Of a stretch of DNA of 64,000 bases, positions 55,833 through 64,000 are shown piece by piece. Below the pieces are notes generated by a model. The model was not told the DNA's origin and ran no database searches. It was given only the letters and a program-made list of their open reading frames with translations. How positions within the stretch are numbered: position 1 is the stretch's first letter; each line of letters begins with the position of its first letter. Location: positions 85,677 to 149,676 of the forward strand of contig CANGMI010000010.1 of NCBI GenBank assembly GCA_947455195.1. Reading direction: 5' to 3'. A program made the position numbers and the translations under genes. Origin of the DNA: Pseudomonadota bacterium. GTDB taxonomy: Bacteria; Pseudomonadota; Gammaproteobacteria; Burkholderiales; SG8-39.

Positions 55833-57222
55833 TTCCGACCGAACGCTGCTGTTGCGAAATGCACTGCTCGTTGCAACGCTCGACGAGCGCCATCCCGACT
55901 GTCACGATGCCTCGGTCCTCGTGCGTGGTTCCACCATCGAAGCAGTCGGTCGGGCAAGCGAACTGGCGACACACGCCGACGAAGTGCTCGACTGCACGGG
56001 GAGTGTCGTCATCCCGGGCATGGTCAATACCCATCACCACTTCTTTCAGTCGCTCACGCGCGCGGTGCCTGCCGGGCAGGACGCCGAGCTGTTCGACTGG
56101 TTGACCGCGCACTTCCCGATCTGGCGCCGGTTGACCCCCGAGATGATTCGTGTGTCGACCCAGACCGCGATGGCCGAACTGGTCCTGAGCGGCTGTACGA
56201 CGGCGGCGGATCATCTTTACCTGTATCCGAACGGCAGTCGGCTCGACGATTCGATCGAAGCGGCGCAGGCGATGGGTCTGCGCTTTCACCCGACCCGCGG
56301 CTCCATGAGTGTCGGGCAGTCCGATGGCGGATTACCCCCCGATGTCCTGTGCGAACGTGAGGCCGATATCCTGCGCGATTGCGATCGGTTGCTCGATCAG
56401 TGGCACGACCCTGCGCCGGGCTCGATGCTGCAGATTGCCCTCGCGCCCTGTTCGCCCTTTTCGGTGAGTGAAGCACTCATGCGTGACACCCGCGACATGG
56501 CCCGCGCCCGCGGAGTCCGGTTGCACAGCCACCTCGCCGAGAACTTCCGTGATGTCGATTACACCCGTGAGCGCTTTGGCTGCACGCCAGCCCAGTACGC
56601 CGAGCGTCTGGACTGGCTCGGGAGCGATGTCTGGTACGCCCACTGCGTGAAACTCGATGCTGCGGGCATCGCCGCGTTCGCCGCGACCGGCACCGGTGTG
56701 GCGCATTGCCCCAGTTCCAACATGCGCCTCGCCTCAGGCATCGCGCCGATTCGCGCGATGCTCGACGCTGGCGTACCGGTCTCGATCGGCGTCGATGGCA
56801 GTGCCTCGAGCGATGCCGGGCATATGCTCGCTGAGGTCCGGCAGGCGTTCCTGCTGGCGCGCGTCGGTGGTGATCCGGCCGGACTCACGGCGCGCGAAGC
56901 CCTTGCCTGCGCAACGCGAGGCGGGGCGCGGGTTCTGGGTCGCAACGACATCGGCGTCATCGCGCCCGGCATGGCCGCCGATCTGGCTGTGTTCGATCTG
57001 CGGCGTATCGGATACGCCGGTGGCGGGCACGATCCGCTCGCAGCGCTGGTGCTCTGCGCACCCGATCAGGTGCGCCACAGCGTCATCAACGGGCGCGTGG
57101 TCGTGCGCGAGGGCGCGCTGCAGACCGTCGACCTCGAACGCCATCTGGCCCTGCATCGCGAACTGGCTGCCCGATTGATGCTGCCCGCGCCCGACAACGC
57201 CCTTCAAGGATCCGCGCGATGA
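55816..57222 (+). CDS. Amidohydrolase, probable 8-oxoguanine deaminase
   Basis: 468 residues of the COG0402 deaminase family. Metal site NTHHHFFQSLTRA (71-83), further ligands in LHSHLAEN and ACSPFSV-type strands, and the late aspartate in GVDGSASSD. The HHH-x2-Q form with TRA is what I associate with 8-oxoguanine deaminases, which turn 8-oxoguanine into urate; guanine or another aminopurine is the alternative. An upstream in-frame ATG at 55792 is possible; neither has a good ribosome site. It overlaps xdhC by 17 bp and the ABC ATPase by 4 bp. Confidence 0.82.
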   Translation: MNAVTDSDRTLLLRNALLVATLDERHPDCHDASVLVRGSTIEAVGRASELATHADEVLDCTGSVVIPGMVNTHHHFFQSLTRAVPAGQDAELFDWLTAHFPIWRRLTPEMIRVSTQTAMAELVLSGCTTAADHLYLYPNGSRLDDSIEAAQAMGLRFHPTRGSMSVGQSDGGLPPDVLCEREADILRDCDRLLDQWHDPAPGSMLQIALAPCSPFSVSEALMRDTRDMARARGVRLHSHLAENFRDVDYTRERFGCTPAQYAERLDWLGSDVWYAHCVKLDAAGIAAFAATGTGVAHCPSSNMRLASGIAPIRAMLDAGVPVSIGVDGSASSDAGHMLAEVRQAFLLARVGGDPAGLTAREALACATRGGARVLGRNDIGVIAPGMAADLAVFDLRRIGYAGGGHDPLAALVLCAPDQVRHSVINGRVVVREGALQTVDLERHLALHRELAARLMLPAPDNALQGSAR

Positions 57223-58040
57223 ACGCAACCACGATACCGGTCGTCGAGGTTCTTTCGGCCGAGAAAGTGTTCGGCAACGGCACCCGCGCGCTCGACCCGA
57301 TCAGTCTCACGGTCGAGCCCGGCGAATTCATCACCTTGCTCGGGCCTTCGGGCTGTGGCAAGTCGACCCTGCTCAAGATGATCGCCAACCTGATTGAACC
57401 GAGCGAAGGTCGCATCAACTGGTGGCGCGGCGGCCATGAGGCCGTGGGCAAGCCGGGCCGCAAGCTGGTGTTCGTGTTTCAGGACGCGACGCTCATGCCC
57501 TGGGCGAAAGTCGCAAGCAATGTGCGTCTGCCACTCGACCTCGCTGGGGTCGAGCGCAGCGAGGCCGACCGGCGAGTGGCCCGGTCGCTCGATCTGGTGG
57601 GGCTGTCGCAGTTCGGCCGCCATTACCCGCGCCAGCTATCGGGTGGCATGCAGATGCGCGCCTCGATCGCGCGTGCGCTCGTCGACGAACCCGATCTGCT
57701 GTTGATGGACGAGCCCTTCGGTGCGCTCGACGAAATCACCCGCAATCGTCTCGATGCCGATCTGCTGCAACTGTGGCACGAGAAGAAACTCACCATCATC
57801 TTCGTGACCCACAGCATCTACGAGGCGGTGTTCCTCTCCACCCGCGTGGTCGTGATGGCAGCACGACCAGGACGCATCCTGCGCGAGGTCATCATCGACG
57901 AGCCCCACCCACGCGGTGAGTCCTTTCGAGTTTCGCAGGCTTTTGCCGCCTATGCGCGCGAATTGCAGCACCTGCTGGTCGAGGCCAGCCAGGGTCCGGC
58001 TTCCGGCGCAGGCGACCCCGTGGCAGGAGAAGCGGCATGA
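57219..58040 (+). CDS. ABC transporter ATP-binding protein of the purine block
   Basis: 273 residues: Walker A GPSGCGKS, signature LSGGMQMR, Walker B LLLMDEPFGALD, switch His in VTHSIYEA. Overlaps of 4 bp on both sides tie it to the deaminase and to the permease. It resembles the SsuB/TauB/ThiZ class used with NMT1-type binding proteins, one of which lies downstream at 60286. Confidence 0.92.
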   Translation: MNATTIPVVEVLSAEKVFGNGTRALDPISLTVEPGEFITLLGPSGCGKSTLLKMIANLIEPSEGRINWWRGGHEAVGKPGRKLVFVFQDATLMPWAKVASNVRLPLDLAGVERSEADRRVARSLDLVGLSQFGRHYPRQLSGGMQMRASIARALVDEPDLLLMDEPFGALDEITRNRLDADLLQLWHEKKLTIIFVTHSIYEAVFLSTRVVVMAARPGRILREVIIDEPHPRGESFRVSQAFAAYARELQHLLVEASQGPASGAGDPVAGEAA

Positions 58041-58861
58041 GCACGACATCCGGAAAGCGTCTGCCGCCCCTCATGGAGCGTCCCGAATTCGTGCGGGTTG
58101 CCGCGCCGATCGCGGTGGGTTGCCTGCTGCTCGGGCTGTGGGAGTGGCTGGTGCATCTCTACGCCATTCCGCAGTACCTGGTGCCGGCGCCATCGGCGAT
58201 TGCAAGGACGCTCGTTGCCGACTGGGATCTTCTCTTCTCGTCGCTCCTCATCACGCTCAAGGTGACCTTTCTGGCCTTCTTCGTGTCGGTGCTCATCGGT
58301 ACGCTGGTTGCCTTCGTGTTCGTGCAGAGCCGGTGGATCGAGATGTCGCTCTTCCCCTACGCCGTCCTCCTGCAGGTGACGCCCGTGGTTGCGATTGCAC
58401 CGCTCATCATCATCTGGGTGAAGGATCCGCTCCCGGCACTGGTCATCTGCGCCACTATCGTGGCGATCTTTCCGATCATTTCCAACACGACGCTGGGCCT
58501 GCGCTCGGTGAACCCCGGTCTGCTCAATCTGTTCCGCATGAACAAGGCCAGTCGCTGGCAGGAGCTGTTGCGCCTTCGTATTCCCACGGCGCTTCCGTAC
58601 TTCTTCGGAGGCTTGCGCATCTCGAGCGGTCTGGCCCTCATCGGGGCGGTCGTTGCCGAATTCGTCGCAGGAACGGGCGGTACTTCGGCGGGCCTCGCTT
58701 ATCAGATTCTCCAGGCCGGCTTCCAGATCAACATTCCGCGTCTGTTTGCTGCGCTTTTTCTGATCACCCTTGCCGGGGTCGCGCTGTTCCTGCTGATGGT
58801 GGTGTTGTCGCGCCTCGCCCTCGGACACTGGCACGAGAGCGAACTCACGCCGGAGACCTGA
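58037..58861 (+). CDS. ABC transporter permease of the purine block
   Basis: 274 residues, six hydrophobic segments, first at about 23-45; EAA loop around LLNLFRMNKASRWQELLRLRIPTALP. Belongs with the ATPase (4-bp overlap) and very likely the binding protein at 60286-61389. The ligand is inferred to be a purine or related heterocycle from the enzymes around it. Confidence 0.9.
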   Translation: MSTTSGKRLPPLMERPEFVRVAAPIAVGCLLLGLWEWLVHLYAIPQYLVPAPSAIARTLVADWDLLFSSLLITLKVTFLAFFVSVLIGTLVAFVFVQSRWIEMSLFPYAVLLQVTPVVAIAPLIIIWVKDPLPALVICATIVAIFPIISNTTLGLRSVNPGLLNLFRMNKASRWQELLRLRIPTALPYFFGGLRISSGLALIGAVVAEFVAGTGGTSAGLAYQILQAGFQINIPRLFAALFLITLAGVALFLLMVVLSRLALGHWHESELTPET

Positions 58862-58862
58862 C

Positions 58863-60263
58863 ATGGCCGTCGATGCGTCGAGGGCCCCCGCAGCGGACGC
58901 CCGCAGCTTTCTCATCCGTCGACCGCTTGGCGTGATGACCGGCCTGCCTGGGGCGGCCTCGCGCGCTGGCTCGGTGGACATCCGGGTGGTCGACGGCATG
59001 ATTGCTGCGGTTGGAAAACTGGAGCCACTGCCCGCCGAGCGCATCGTGGATGCCTCCGGTTGCGTGGTCTACCCGGGCTGGGTGAATACCCACCATCACC
59101 TGTTCGAGAGCGTGATGAAGGGGGTGCCGGCAGGCATCAATCGGCCGCTCCTTCCCTGGCTCGATGTCGTGCCCCTGGCGCATCTGCGTTTTCTCGACGA
59201 GCGCACGCTGCGCCTTGCCGCGACGATCGGCATCGCCGAACTGCTGCTGTCGGGGTGCACGACGATCGCCGATCACAACTACACCTACTTCCCGGGCATG
59301 AACTTCGACTCGAGTCAGGTGCTCTTCGATGTCGCCGAACGCATGGGCGTGCGTTTCGTGCTGATGCGCGGCGGAGCCACCCGCCAGCGCGGGTCCGAGC
59401 TCGATGCACCCGGTCAGGCGCGGCCAGAGACGCTCGATGCGATCATCGATGCGGTGGCCAGCGACACGCGACGGTTTCACGATGCCAGTCCGGGGTCCAT
59501 GCGCAAGATGGTCATGGCCCCGACCACGCCCACATGGTCGGTCCTGCCGCACGAAATGCGCGAACTCGCGCGCGCCGCACGGCGGCTGGGCATCGGCCTG
59601 CATACGCACCTGTCGGAAACCGCCGATTACGTGCGCTACTGCCGCGAGGTTCATGATTGCCTGCCCGTCGAATTCGTCGGGCGCTGCGAGTGGCTGGGGC
59701 CTGACGTGTGGTTTGCCCATATGGTGCATGTGTCGCCGCCCGAGATTGCGATGCTCGCCTCCACGGGTACCGGCATCGCCCATTGCGTGCAGAGCAACTG
59801 CCGTCTGGGCAGCGGCATTGCACCCGTGCCGGCCTACCGGGCAGCCGGCGTTCCGGTGACGCTTGGCGTGGATGGTGCCGGATCGAACGAGGCGGCCGAC
59901 ATGGTCAGCGAGGCCCACGCGGTCTGGCTCGTGCATCGAGCCCGTGATGGTGCTGCCGCGACCACGGTGGACGATGTCATTCACTGGGGAACCCGGGCTG
60001 GCGCCCGGATGATGGGGTTCGGTGACGTGGGGGTCATCGCCCCCGGGTTTGCCGCGGACATCGCGATCCATGAGCTCGACCAGTTGCGGCATGCCGGACT
60101 GCACGACCCGCTCATCGGGCCGGTGGCCTCGGCTGGGGCGCCTACGCTTCGGCATCTGTTCTGCGCCGGGCGTGGCGTGGTCGAGCACGGGCGTATACCG
60201 GGGCTTGATCTGTCGGGGCTGCTTGCCGAGGCACGATCAGCGGTTGCAGGTATGCTTGCATGA
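58863..60263 (+). CDS. Second COG0402 amidohydrolase, aminopurine/pterin deaminase-like
   Basis: 466 residues, one base after the permease stop. Metal motif NTHHHLFESV (75-84), DHNYTYFPG, LHTHLSET, AHMVHVSP, GVDGAGSNE. Clearly a paralogue of the deaminase at 55816 but divergent around the substrate pocket (HHHLFE in place of HHHFFQ, and a different 86-110 segment), so a different substrate is likely. Candidates are isoguanine, isoxanthopterin or a methylated or oxidised purine. The residues alone do not settle this. Confidence 0.82.
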   Translation: MAVDASRAPAADARSFLIRRPLGVMTGLPGAASRAGSVDIRVVDGMIAAVGKLEPLPAERIVDASGCVVYPGWVNTHHHLFESVMKGVPAGINRPLLPWLDVVPLAHLRFLDERTLRLAATIGIAELLLSGCTTIADHNYTYFPGMNFDSSQVLFDVAERMGVRFVLMRGGATRQRGSELDAPGQARPETLDAIIDAVASDTRRFHDASPGSMRKMVMAPTTPTWSVLPHEMRELARAARRLGIGLHTHLSETADYVRYCREVHDCLPVEFVGRCEWLGPDVWFAHMVHVSPPEIAMLASTGTGIAHCVQSNCRLGSGIAPVPAYRAAGVPVTLGVDGAGSNEAADMVSEAHAVWLVHRARDGAAATTVDDVIHWGTRAGARMMGFGDVGVIAPGFAADIAIHELDQLRHAGLHDPLIGPVASAGAPTLRHLFCAGRGVVEHGRIPGLDLSGLLAEARSAVAGMLA

Positions 60264-60285
60264 TCAAATGCAGGAAACGTTCACG

Positions 60286-61389
60286 ATGAGCCCGACCCGA
60301 TTGCTGCGTCTTGCGTCCTCTGCCCGCCGGGCTGATGGGACTGCGCCGCTTCAGAATCCGTCTTGTTCCCGATCGGTGTTGAAGCCGGTGTCCTTTTCCA
60401 GAGGAGCTCGCTGTCTCGCCCTGTTGGGCTGCCTGCTCGGAGCGATCGGACTCTCGCTGCCGGCTGCGACCCAAGCGCAAACGCTCACCAAGGTGGTCTT
60501 CGGTACCAACTGGTTTGCCCAGGCCGAGCATGGTGGTTTCTATCAGGCAATGGCCGAAGGCACTTACCGCAAGGCGGGCCTGGAGGTCGAAGTGCGCATG
60601 GGGGGGCCGCAGGTCAACGGCCTGCAGTTGCTGCTGGCCGGGCAGATGGACCTCTTCATGGGGTATGACATCCAGGTGCTGCAGGCACGCGAGCAGGGAC
60701 TGCCGCTCGTGACGCTCGCAGCGTCGTTCCAGAAGGATCCGGCGGTCATCATCGCCCACCCCGACGTCACGCGCATCGATGAGCTGCGCAGCCGACCGAT
60801 CTACATCAGCGCGGCCAGCAACACGACCTTCTGGCCGTGGCTTCGCACGGTGCACGGTTTCACCGATGACCAGAAGCGGCCCTATGCCTTTTCCGTCCAG
60901 CCCTTCCTCGTCGACAAGCGCTCGGCAACGCAGGGCTATGCCACATCGGAGCCCTGGTCGGTGGAAAAGGGTGGCGTGAAGCCCACGGTGTTCCTGCTTG
61001 CGGATCTTGGTTATCCGCCCTACGCGCAGACCGTGGTCGCAACCGATGCGTGGCTCGCGAAGAACGCCGATGTGGCGCGTCGCTTCGTGCAGGCGAGTGC
61101 CGAGGGGTATCGCAGCTATCTGGCCAACCCGGCCCCCGGCAATGAGCTGATTCGCAAGGCCAACCCTCAGATGGAAGACGGGTTGCTGCAGTTCGGCTTG
61201 TCGCGGATGCGCCAATACGGGCTGGTCACCGGTGGTGATGCTGTGCGCGGCGGCATCATGACCATGACCGATGCCCGTTGGAAGCAGACCATCGATTTTC
61301 TGGTTGGAGCCGGCTTGCTCAAGGCATCCACCGATGCCCGGCGCGCCTACACACTCGATATCGTCAATCGAGTGAAGGTGCTTCCCTGA
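60286..61389 (+). CDS. NMT1/THI5-like ABC substrate-binding protein
   Basis: 367 residues from 60286 (AGGAAA about ten bases upstream). A hydrophobic segment ending LSLPAATQAQ is the signal peptide; about 45 basic/polar residues precede it, so a GTG at 60376 giving a compact signal is a serious alternative. The mature part, LTKVVFGTNWFAQAEHGGFYQA with LLLAGQMDLFMGYDIQVL, is typical of THI5/NMT1-type proteins binding thiamine-like pyrimidines and purines. It should serve the ABC pair at 57219-58861. Confidence 0.87.
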   Translation: MSPTRLLRLASSARRADGTAPLQNPSCSRSVLKPVSFSRGARCLALLGCLLGAIGLSLPAATQAQTLTKVVFGTNWFAQAEHGGFYQAMAEGTYRKAGLEVEVRMGGPQVNGLQLLLAGQMDLFMGYDIQVLQAREQGLPLVTLAASFQKDPAVIIAHPDVTRIDELRSRPIYISAASNTTFWPWLRTVHGFTDDQKRPYAFSVQPFLVDKRSATQGYATSEPWSVEKGGVKPTVFLLADLGYPPYAQTVVATDAWLAKNADVARRFVQASAEGYRSYLANPAPGNELIRKANPQMEDGLLQFGLSRMRQYGLVTGGDAVRGGIMTMTDARWKQTIDFLVGAGLLKASTDARRAYTLDIVNRVKVLP

Positions 61390-61429
61390 GCGTATGGGTG
61401 GCCGCGTTCAATCGAGGGAGTAGCAAGGC

Positions 61430-62443
61430 ATGCTGGTGACTCGGCAGAAGATATTGCGGCGGTTCTGGTACGCCACGGTGCGCATCGATGAATTGCAGGC
61501 AGGCCCCCGTGCCTTCACCCTGCTGGGCGAACCGCTGGTGCTCTTCCTCGACGCTGAAGGCAATCCGGCCGCGCTGCAGGACCGCTGCTGCCATCGCACT
61601 GCGCGACTGTCCAGAGGATGGGTGGTTGATGGCCAGGTCGTTTGCGGGTATCACGGGTGGGTCTATGATCGAAGTGGTCGTTGTGTCTCGATTCCGCAGG
61701 CGCCTGATCGTGCGATTCCCGCCAGTGCCTGCACGCGTGCCTTTCATTGCGTGGCGCGCTACGGTTACGCCTGGGTGGCGCTCGACGAACCGCTGCGGCC
61801 GATTCCGGATTTTGTCGAAGATGCCGACCCCGTCTATCGGCGTATCTTCCAGTTCTACGAGACCTGGAAGACCAGTCCCCTGCGCCTGATGGAAAACTCG
61901 TTCGACAACGCGCACTTCAGTTTCGTGCATCGGGCCAACTTCGGTCAGTTCGGCCAGCCGCGCCCCTCGAAGTACGAGATCCGCGCAACCGACTGGGGTT
62001 TTGAGGCCGAGACGATCGTGCCCATCAACAATCCGCCGATCAGCCACCGCATCACCGGGTCGACCGAGCCGCACACCGAGCGGCACCTCTTCAATCGCTG
62101 GTACCTCCCTTTCGTGCGACGTTTCGGGTGTGAGTACCCCAGCGGTCGCCATCACATCATCTACAACTGTGCCACGCCGATCGATGATGGCAGCATGCAA
62201 CTCGTGCAGTGGCTCTACCGCAACGACCGAGAGGAAGACTGCTCGACCGAGGAGCTCATCGCATGGGATGCCGGCATCGTGCGCGAAGACCGTGAAATCC
62301 TCGAGACGACCGATCCGGATGCTGCGATCGATACCAGCCGGCGAGTCGAGGTGCACATGGAGTCGGACAAGCCCGGTCTCATGATGCGCCACCAGTTGAT
62401 GGCTCTGCTTGCCGAGCATGGCGAAGTCGAGGCGCACCGCTAG
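61430..62443 (+). CDS. Rieske-type ring-hydroxylating oxygenase, alpha subunit
   Basis: 337 residues. Rieske cluster ligands C53-x-H55 and C72-x2-H75; mononuclear iron site in NSFDNAHFSFVH with D159, H162 and H167. Architecture and length match VanA/PaO-type oxygenases. No reductase gene is adjacent. In Klebsiella the Rieske protein HpxD works in hypoxanthine oxidation, so a purine hydroxylase or demethylase role is inferred from the neighbours (binding protein 40 bp upstream, PuuD downstream). GGGAG lies 12 bases before the ATG, a loose fit. Confidence 0.85.
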   Translation: MLVTRQKILRRFWYATVRIDELQAGPRAFTLLGEPLVLFLDAEGNPAALQDRCCHRTARLSRGWVVDGQVVCGYHGWVYDRSGRCVSIPQAPDRAIPASACTRAFHCVARYGYAWVALDEPLRPIPDFVEDADPVYRRIFQFYETWKTSPLRLMENSFDNAHFSFVHRANFGQFGQPRPSKYEIRATDWGFEAETIVPINNPPISHRITGSTEPHTERHLFNRWYLPFVRRFGCEYPSGRHHIIYNCATPIDDGSMQLVQWLYRNDREEDCSTEELIAWDAGIVREDREILETTDPDAAIDTSRRVEVHMESDKPGLMMRHQLMALLAEHGEVEAHR

Positions 62444-62625
62444 TTTCCGCCCGTCACCGCCACCGGACCCCCTGCGGTCATTGCTTTCGTGCCCTGCGGT
62501 TGCGGGCACCCACGCGCGGGAGGTACGGGGCGGCCCCAGAAGCTGCTACCGGCCTTCGAGTTCGGAGCTCCCGATGCTGCACAACGACTGCCTGCCGGTC
62601 TGAAACAAGGAAGGAACAAACGCTG
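62444..62625 (+). other. Non-coding gap before puuD
   Basis: 182 bp without a gene. The only structure seen is GTGCCC / GGGCAC around a 9-nt loop (near 62489-62509), with no T-run. An internal promoter for puuD is possible but no -35/-10 pair stands out. Confidence 0.4.
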
Positions 62626-63807
62626 ATGGAAGCCTATCTGCTCGACTGGGCCAGTCTGCTGGTGCGCTGGCTGCACCTCATCACCGCGATTGCCTGGATA
62701 GGCACGTCGTTCTACTTCGTGTGGCTCGACAATCATCTCGAGCCGCCAAACCTACCCCTGAAAGGCGTGTCGGGCGAAATCTGGTCGGTGCATGGCGGGG
62801 GCTTCTACAACAAGCACAAGTACCTGGTGGCACCCGACCAGTTGCCCGAGAAGCTGCACTGGTTCAAGTGGGAAGCGTACTGGACCTGGATCAGCGGCTT
62901 CTCGCTGCTCGTGATTACCTACTACGCGCGGGCCGAGTCGATGCTGATCGATCGCTCGGTGGCCGACATCACGCCGGCAGCAGCGATTGGTATCTCGATC
63001 GGCATGATCCTGCTGGCGCAGATCGTCTACGAGGGGTTGTGCCGCTCAAGCCTGTGCAACAAGGACGGTCTGCTGGGGCTGGCGGGATTCATCCTGCTTG
63101 TCGCGGCGACGGCAGCGCTCGGCCATGTCTTCGGCGCCCGCGGGGTGTACATCCAGGTCGGGGCGATGCTGGGCACCATCATGGTGGCCAATGTGGCGAT
63201 GGTGATCATTCCGGGGCAGCGCAAGATGGTTGCTTCGATGCTGCGCGGCGAGACGCCCGATCCGATCCACGGCATTCGCGGCAAGCAGCGCAGCATGCAC
63301 AACAACTACATGACGCTGCCCGTCGTGTTCATCATGATCAGTGGTCACTACCCGATGACCTATGGCCATGAGAACGCGTGGCTCGTCCTCGCGCTGGTCT
63401 TCATCGCAGGGGCGCTGATCAGGCATTTCTTCAACCTGCGCCACAAGGGGCGTACGGTGATTGCGTATCCGCTTGCCGGGGTGGTGATACTGGCCGGCGT
63501 GGCGATCTTGATTGCGCCCCGCCCGCAGGCCGTCGGTGGCGAGAAGGTCACGTTTTCCCAGGTGAATGCGGTCTTGCAGGCGCGCTGTACCTCCTGCCAT
63601 GCCAGCGTACCGACCCAGCCCGGCTTTGCCCAGCCGCCGGGAGGCATCGTCCTGCAGAGTCCCGAGCGCATTGCCCAACTGGTGGAGAAGATCCATCAGC
63701 AGGTGGTCGTGTCGCGAGTGATGCCACCAGGCAACCTCACCGGCATCACCGATGATGAGCGGGCCCTGATCGGACGCTGGATTGCGCAGGGCGCGCCGAC
63801 GCAGTGA
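62626..63807 (+). CDS. puuD: Membrane urate oxidase PuuD with cytochrome c domain
   Basis: 393 residues. Eight or so hydrophobic helices (about 10-310) of the urate hydroxylase type, beginning LLVRWLHLITAIAWIGTSFYFVWLDNHL, then a periplasmic c-type domain with heme motif CTSCH (321-325) and a distal Met in SRVMPPGN. The family oxidises urate to 5-hydroxyisourate and passes electrons to the respiratory chain, so no H2O2 is formed. AAGGA is about ten bases before the ATG. The follow-on uraH/uraD genes are not in the window. Confidence 0.93.
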   Translation: MEAYLLDWASLLVRWLHLITAIAWIGTSFYFVWLDNHLEPPNLPLKGVSGEIWSVHGGGFYNKHKYLVAPDQLPEKLHWFKWEAYWTWISGFSLLVITYYARAESMLIDRSVADITPAAAIGISIGMILLAQIVYEGLCRSSLCNKDGLLGLAGFILLVAATAALGHVFGARGVYIQVGAMLGTIMVANVAMVIIPGQRKMVASMLRGETPDPIHGIRGKQRSMHNNYMTLPVVFIMISGHYPMTYGHENAWLVLALVFIAGALIRHFFNLRHKGRTVIAYPLAGVVILAGVAILIAPRPQAVGGEKVTFSQVNAVLQARCTSCHASVPTQPGFAQPPGGIVLQSPERIAQLVEKIHQQVVVSRVMPPGNLTGITDDERALIGRWIAQGAPTQ

Positions 63808-64000
63808 GCGGTTGATGCCTCGATGCGCCGCCGCCGTTGGATGCGGGGGGTCCTGGAAGAAATCTCTGCGGGAGTTGCGAAAAGAAGTCCCCGGATGTGA
63901 CGGGTTCATGTACACTGCGCCTCCCTTGAACGAAGGGGCCACCCGGAAGGGATGGCGCGGTGGCGGGACCTGAAGAGAACGTATCGACAGGGGTTGACGC
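63808..64000. other. Intergenic DNA at the right edge
   Basis: 193 bp without a convincing gene. TACACT at 63911-63916 could be a -10, and the final bases contain TTGACG (about 63994-63999), a -35-like hexamer whose -10 would lie beyond the window. A downstream gene cannot be identified from here. Confidence 0.3.

Overview
The window looks like chromosomal core DNA of a high-GC betaproteobacterium, most probably Burkholderiales. That assignment is an inference from gene content and order. It rests on the runs miaB-phoH-ybeY-corC-lnt-glyQ-glyS-gmhB-plsC and dusB-fis-purH, on lptD-surA-rsmA facing amgK-murU, on a Coq7-type ubiquinone hydroxylase, and on a porin of the betaproteobacterial type. 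I see no insertion sequences, phage genes, CRISPR array or rRNA.

Layout. 1-9.9 kb: the tail of hemY, then a minus-strand run amgK-murU-pepP-ubiH-dusB-fis-purH-purD-hemF (peptidoglycan sugar recycling, ubiquinone, tRNA modification, purine and heme synthesis). 10-14.7 kb: lptD-surA-rsmA on plus. 14.7-25.8 kb: a long minus-strand housekeeping run from miaB to gloA, mostly with overlaps or gaps of a few bases. 25.9 kb: an elongator-type tRNA-Met with a textbook sigma-70 promoter. 26.3-29.6 kb: a ketopantoate-reductase-like gene, a second ubiquinone-type flavin hydroxylase and a DsbC-like protein. 29.7-34.4 kb: mltA facing a 59-residue membrane protein, rpe, gph and a GlcD-type oxidase. 34.4-36.2 kb: a convergent glycosyltransferase-like gene and sulfotransferase, the most accessory-looking stretch. 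36.3-38.6 kb: trpD-trpC behind a structured leader with a possible Trp-codon leader peptide. 38.9-41.5 kb: porin, coq7, OsmC. 41.7-43 kb: an apparent small RNA with an anti-Shine-Dalgarno hairpin loop, then rplM-rpsI. 43-48.3 kb: argC, erpA, anmK, an M23 peptidase and tyrS.

48.4-63.8 kb is a purine-catabolism block: an ABC permease/ATPase pair on minus, and divergently a tight plus-strand run of xdhA, xdhB, xdhC, an 8-oxoguanine-deaminase-like amidohydrolase, a second ABC ATPase/permease pair, a second amidohydrolase, an NMT1-type binding protein, a Rieske oxygenase and the membrane urate oxidase PuuD. Together they suggest uptake of purines, possibly oxidised or aminated ones, deamination to urate or xanthine, and oxidation of urate at the membrane. 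The genes after 5-hydroxyisourate are not in the window.

The least explained items are the small RNA upstream of rplM, the trp leader, the Rieske enzyme inside the purine block and the glycosyltransferase/sulfotransferase pair. All function calls come from recognising families by eye; no database search was made.
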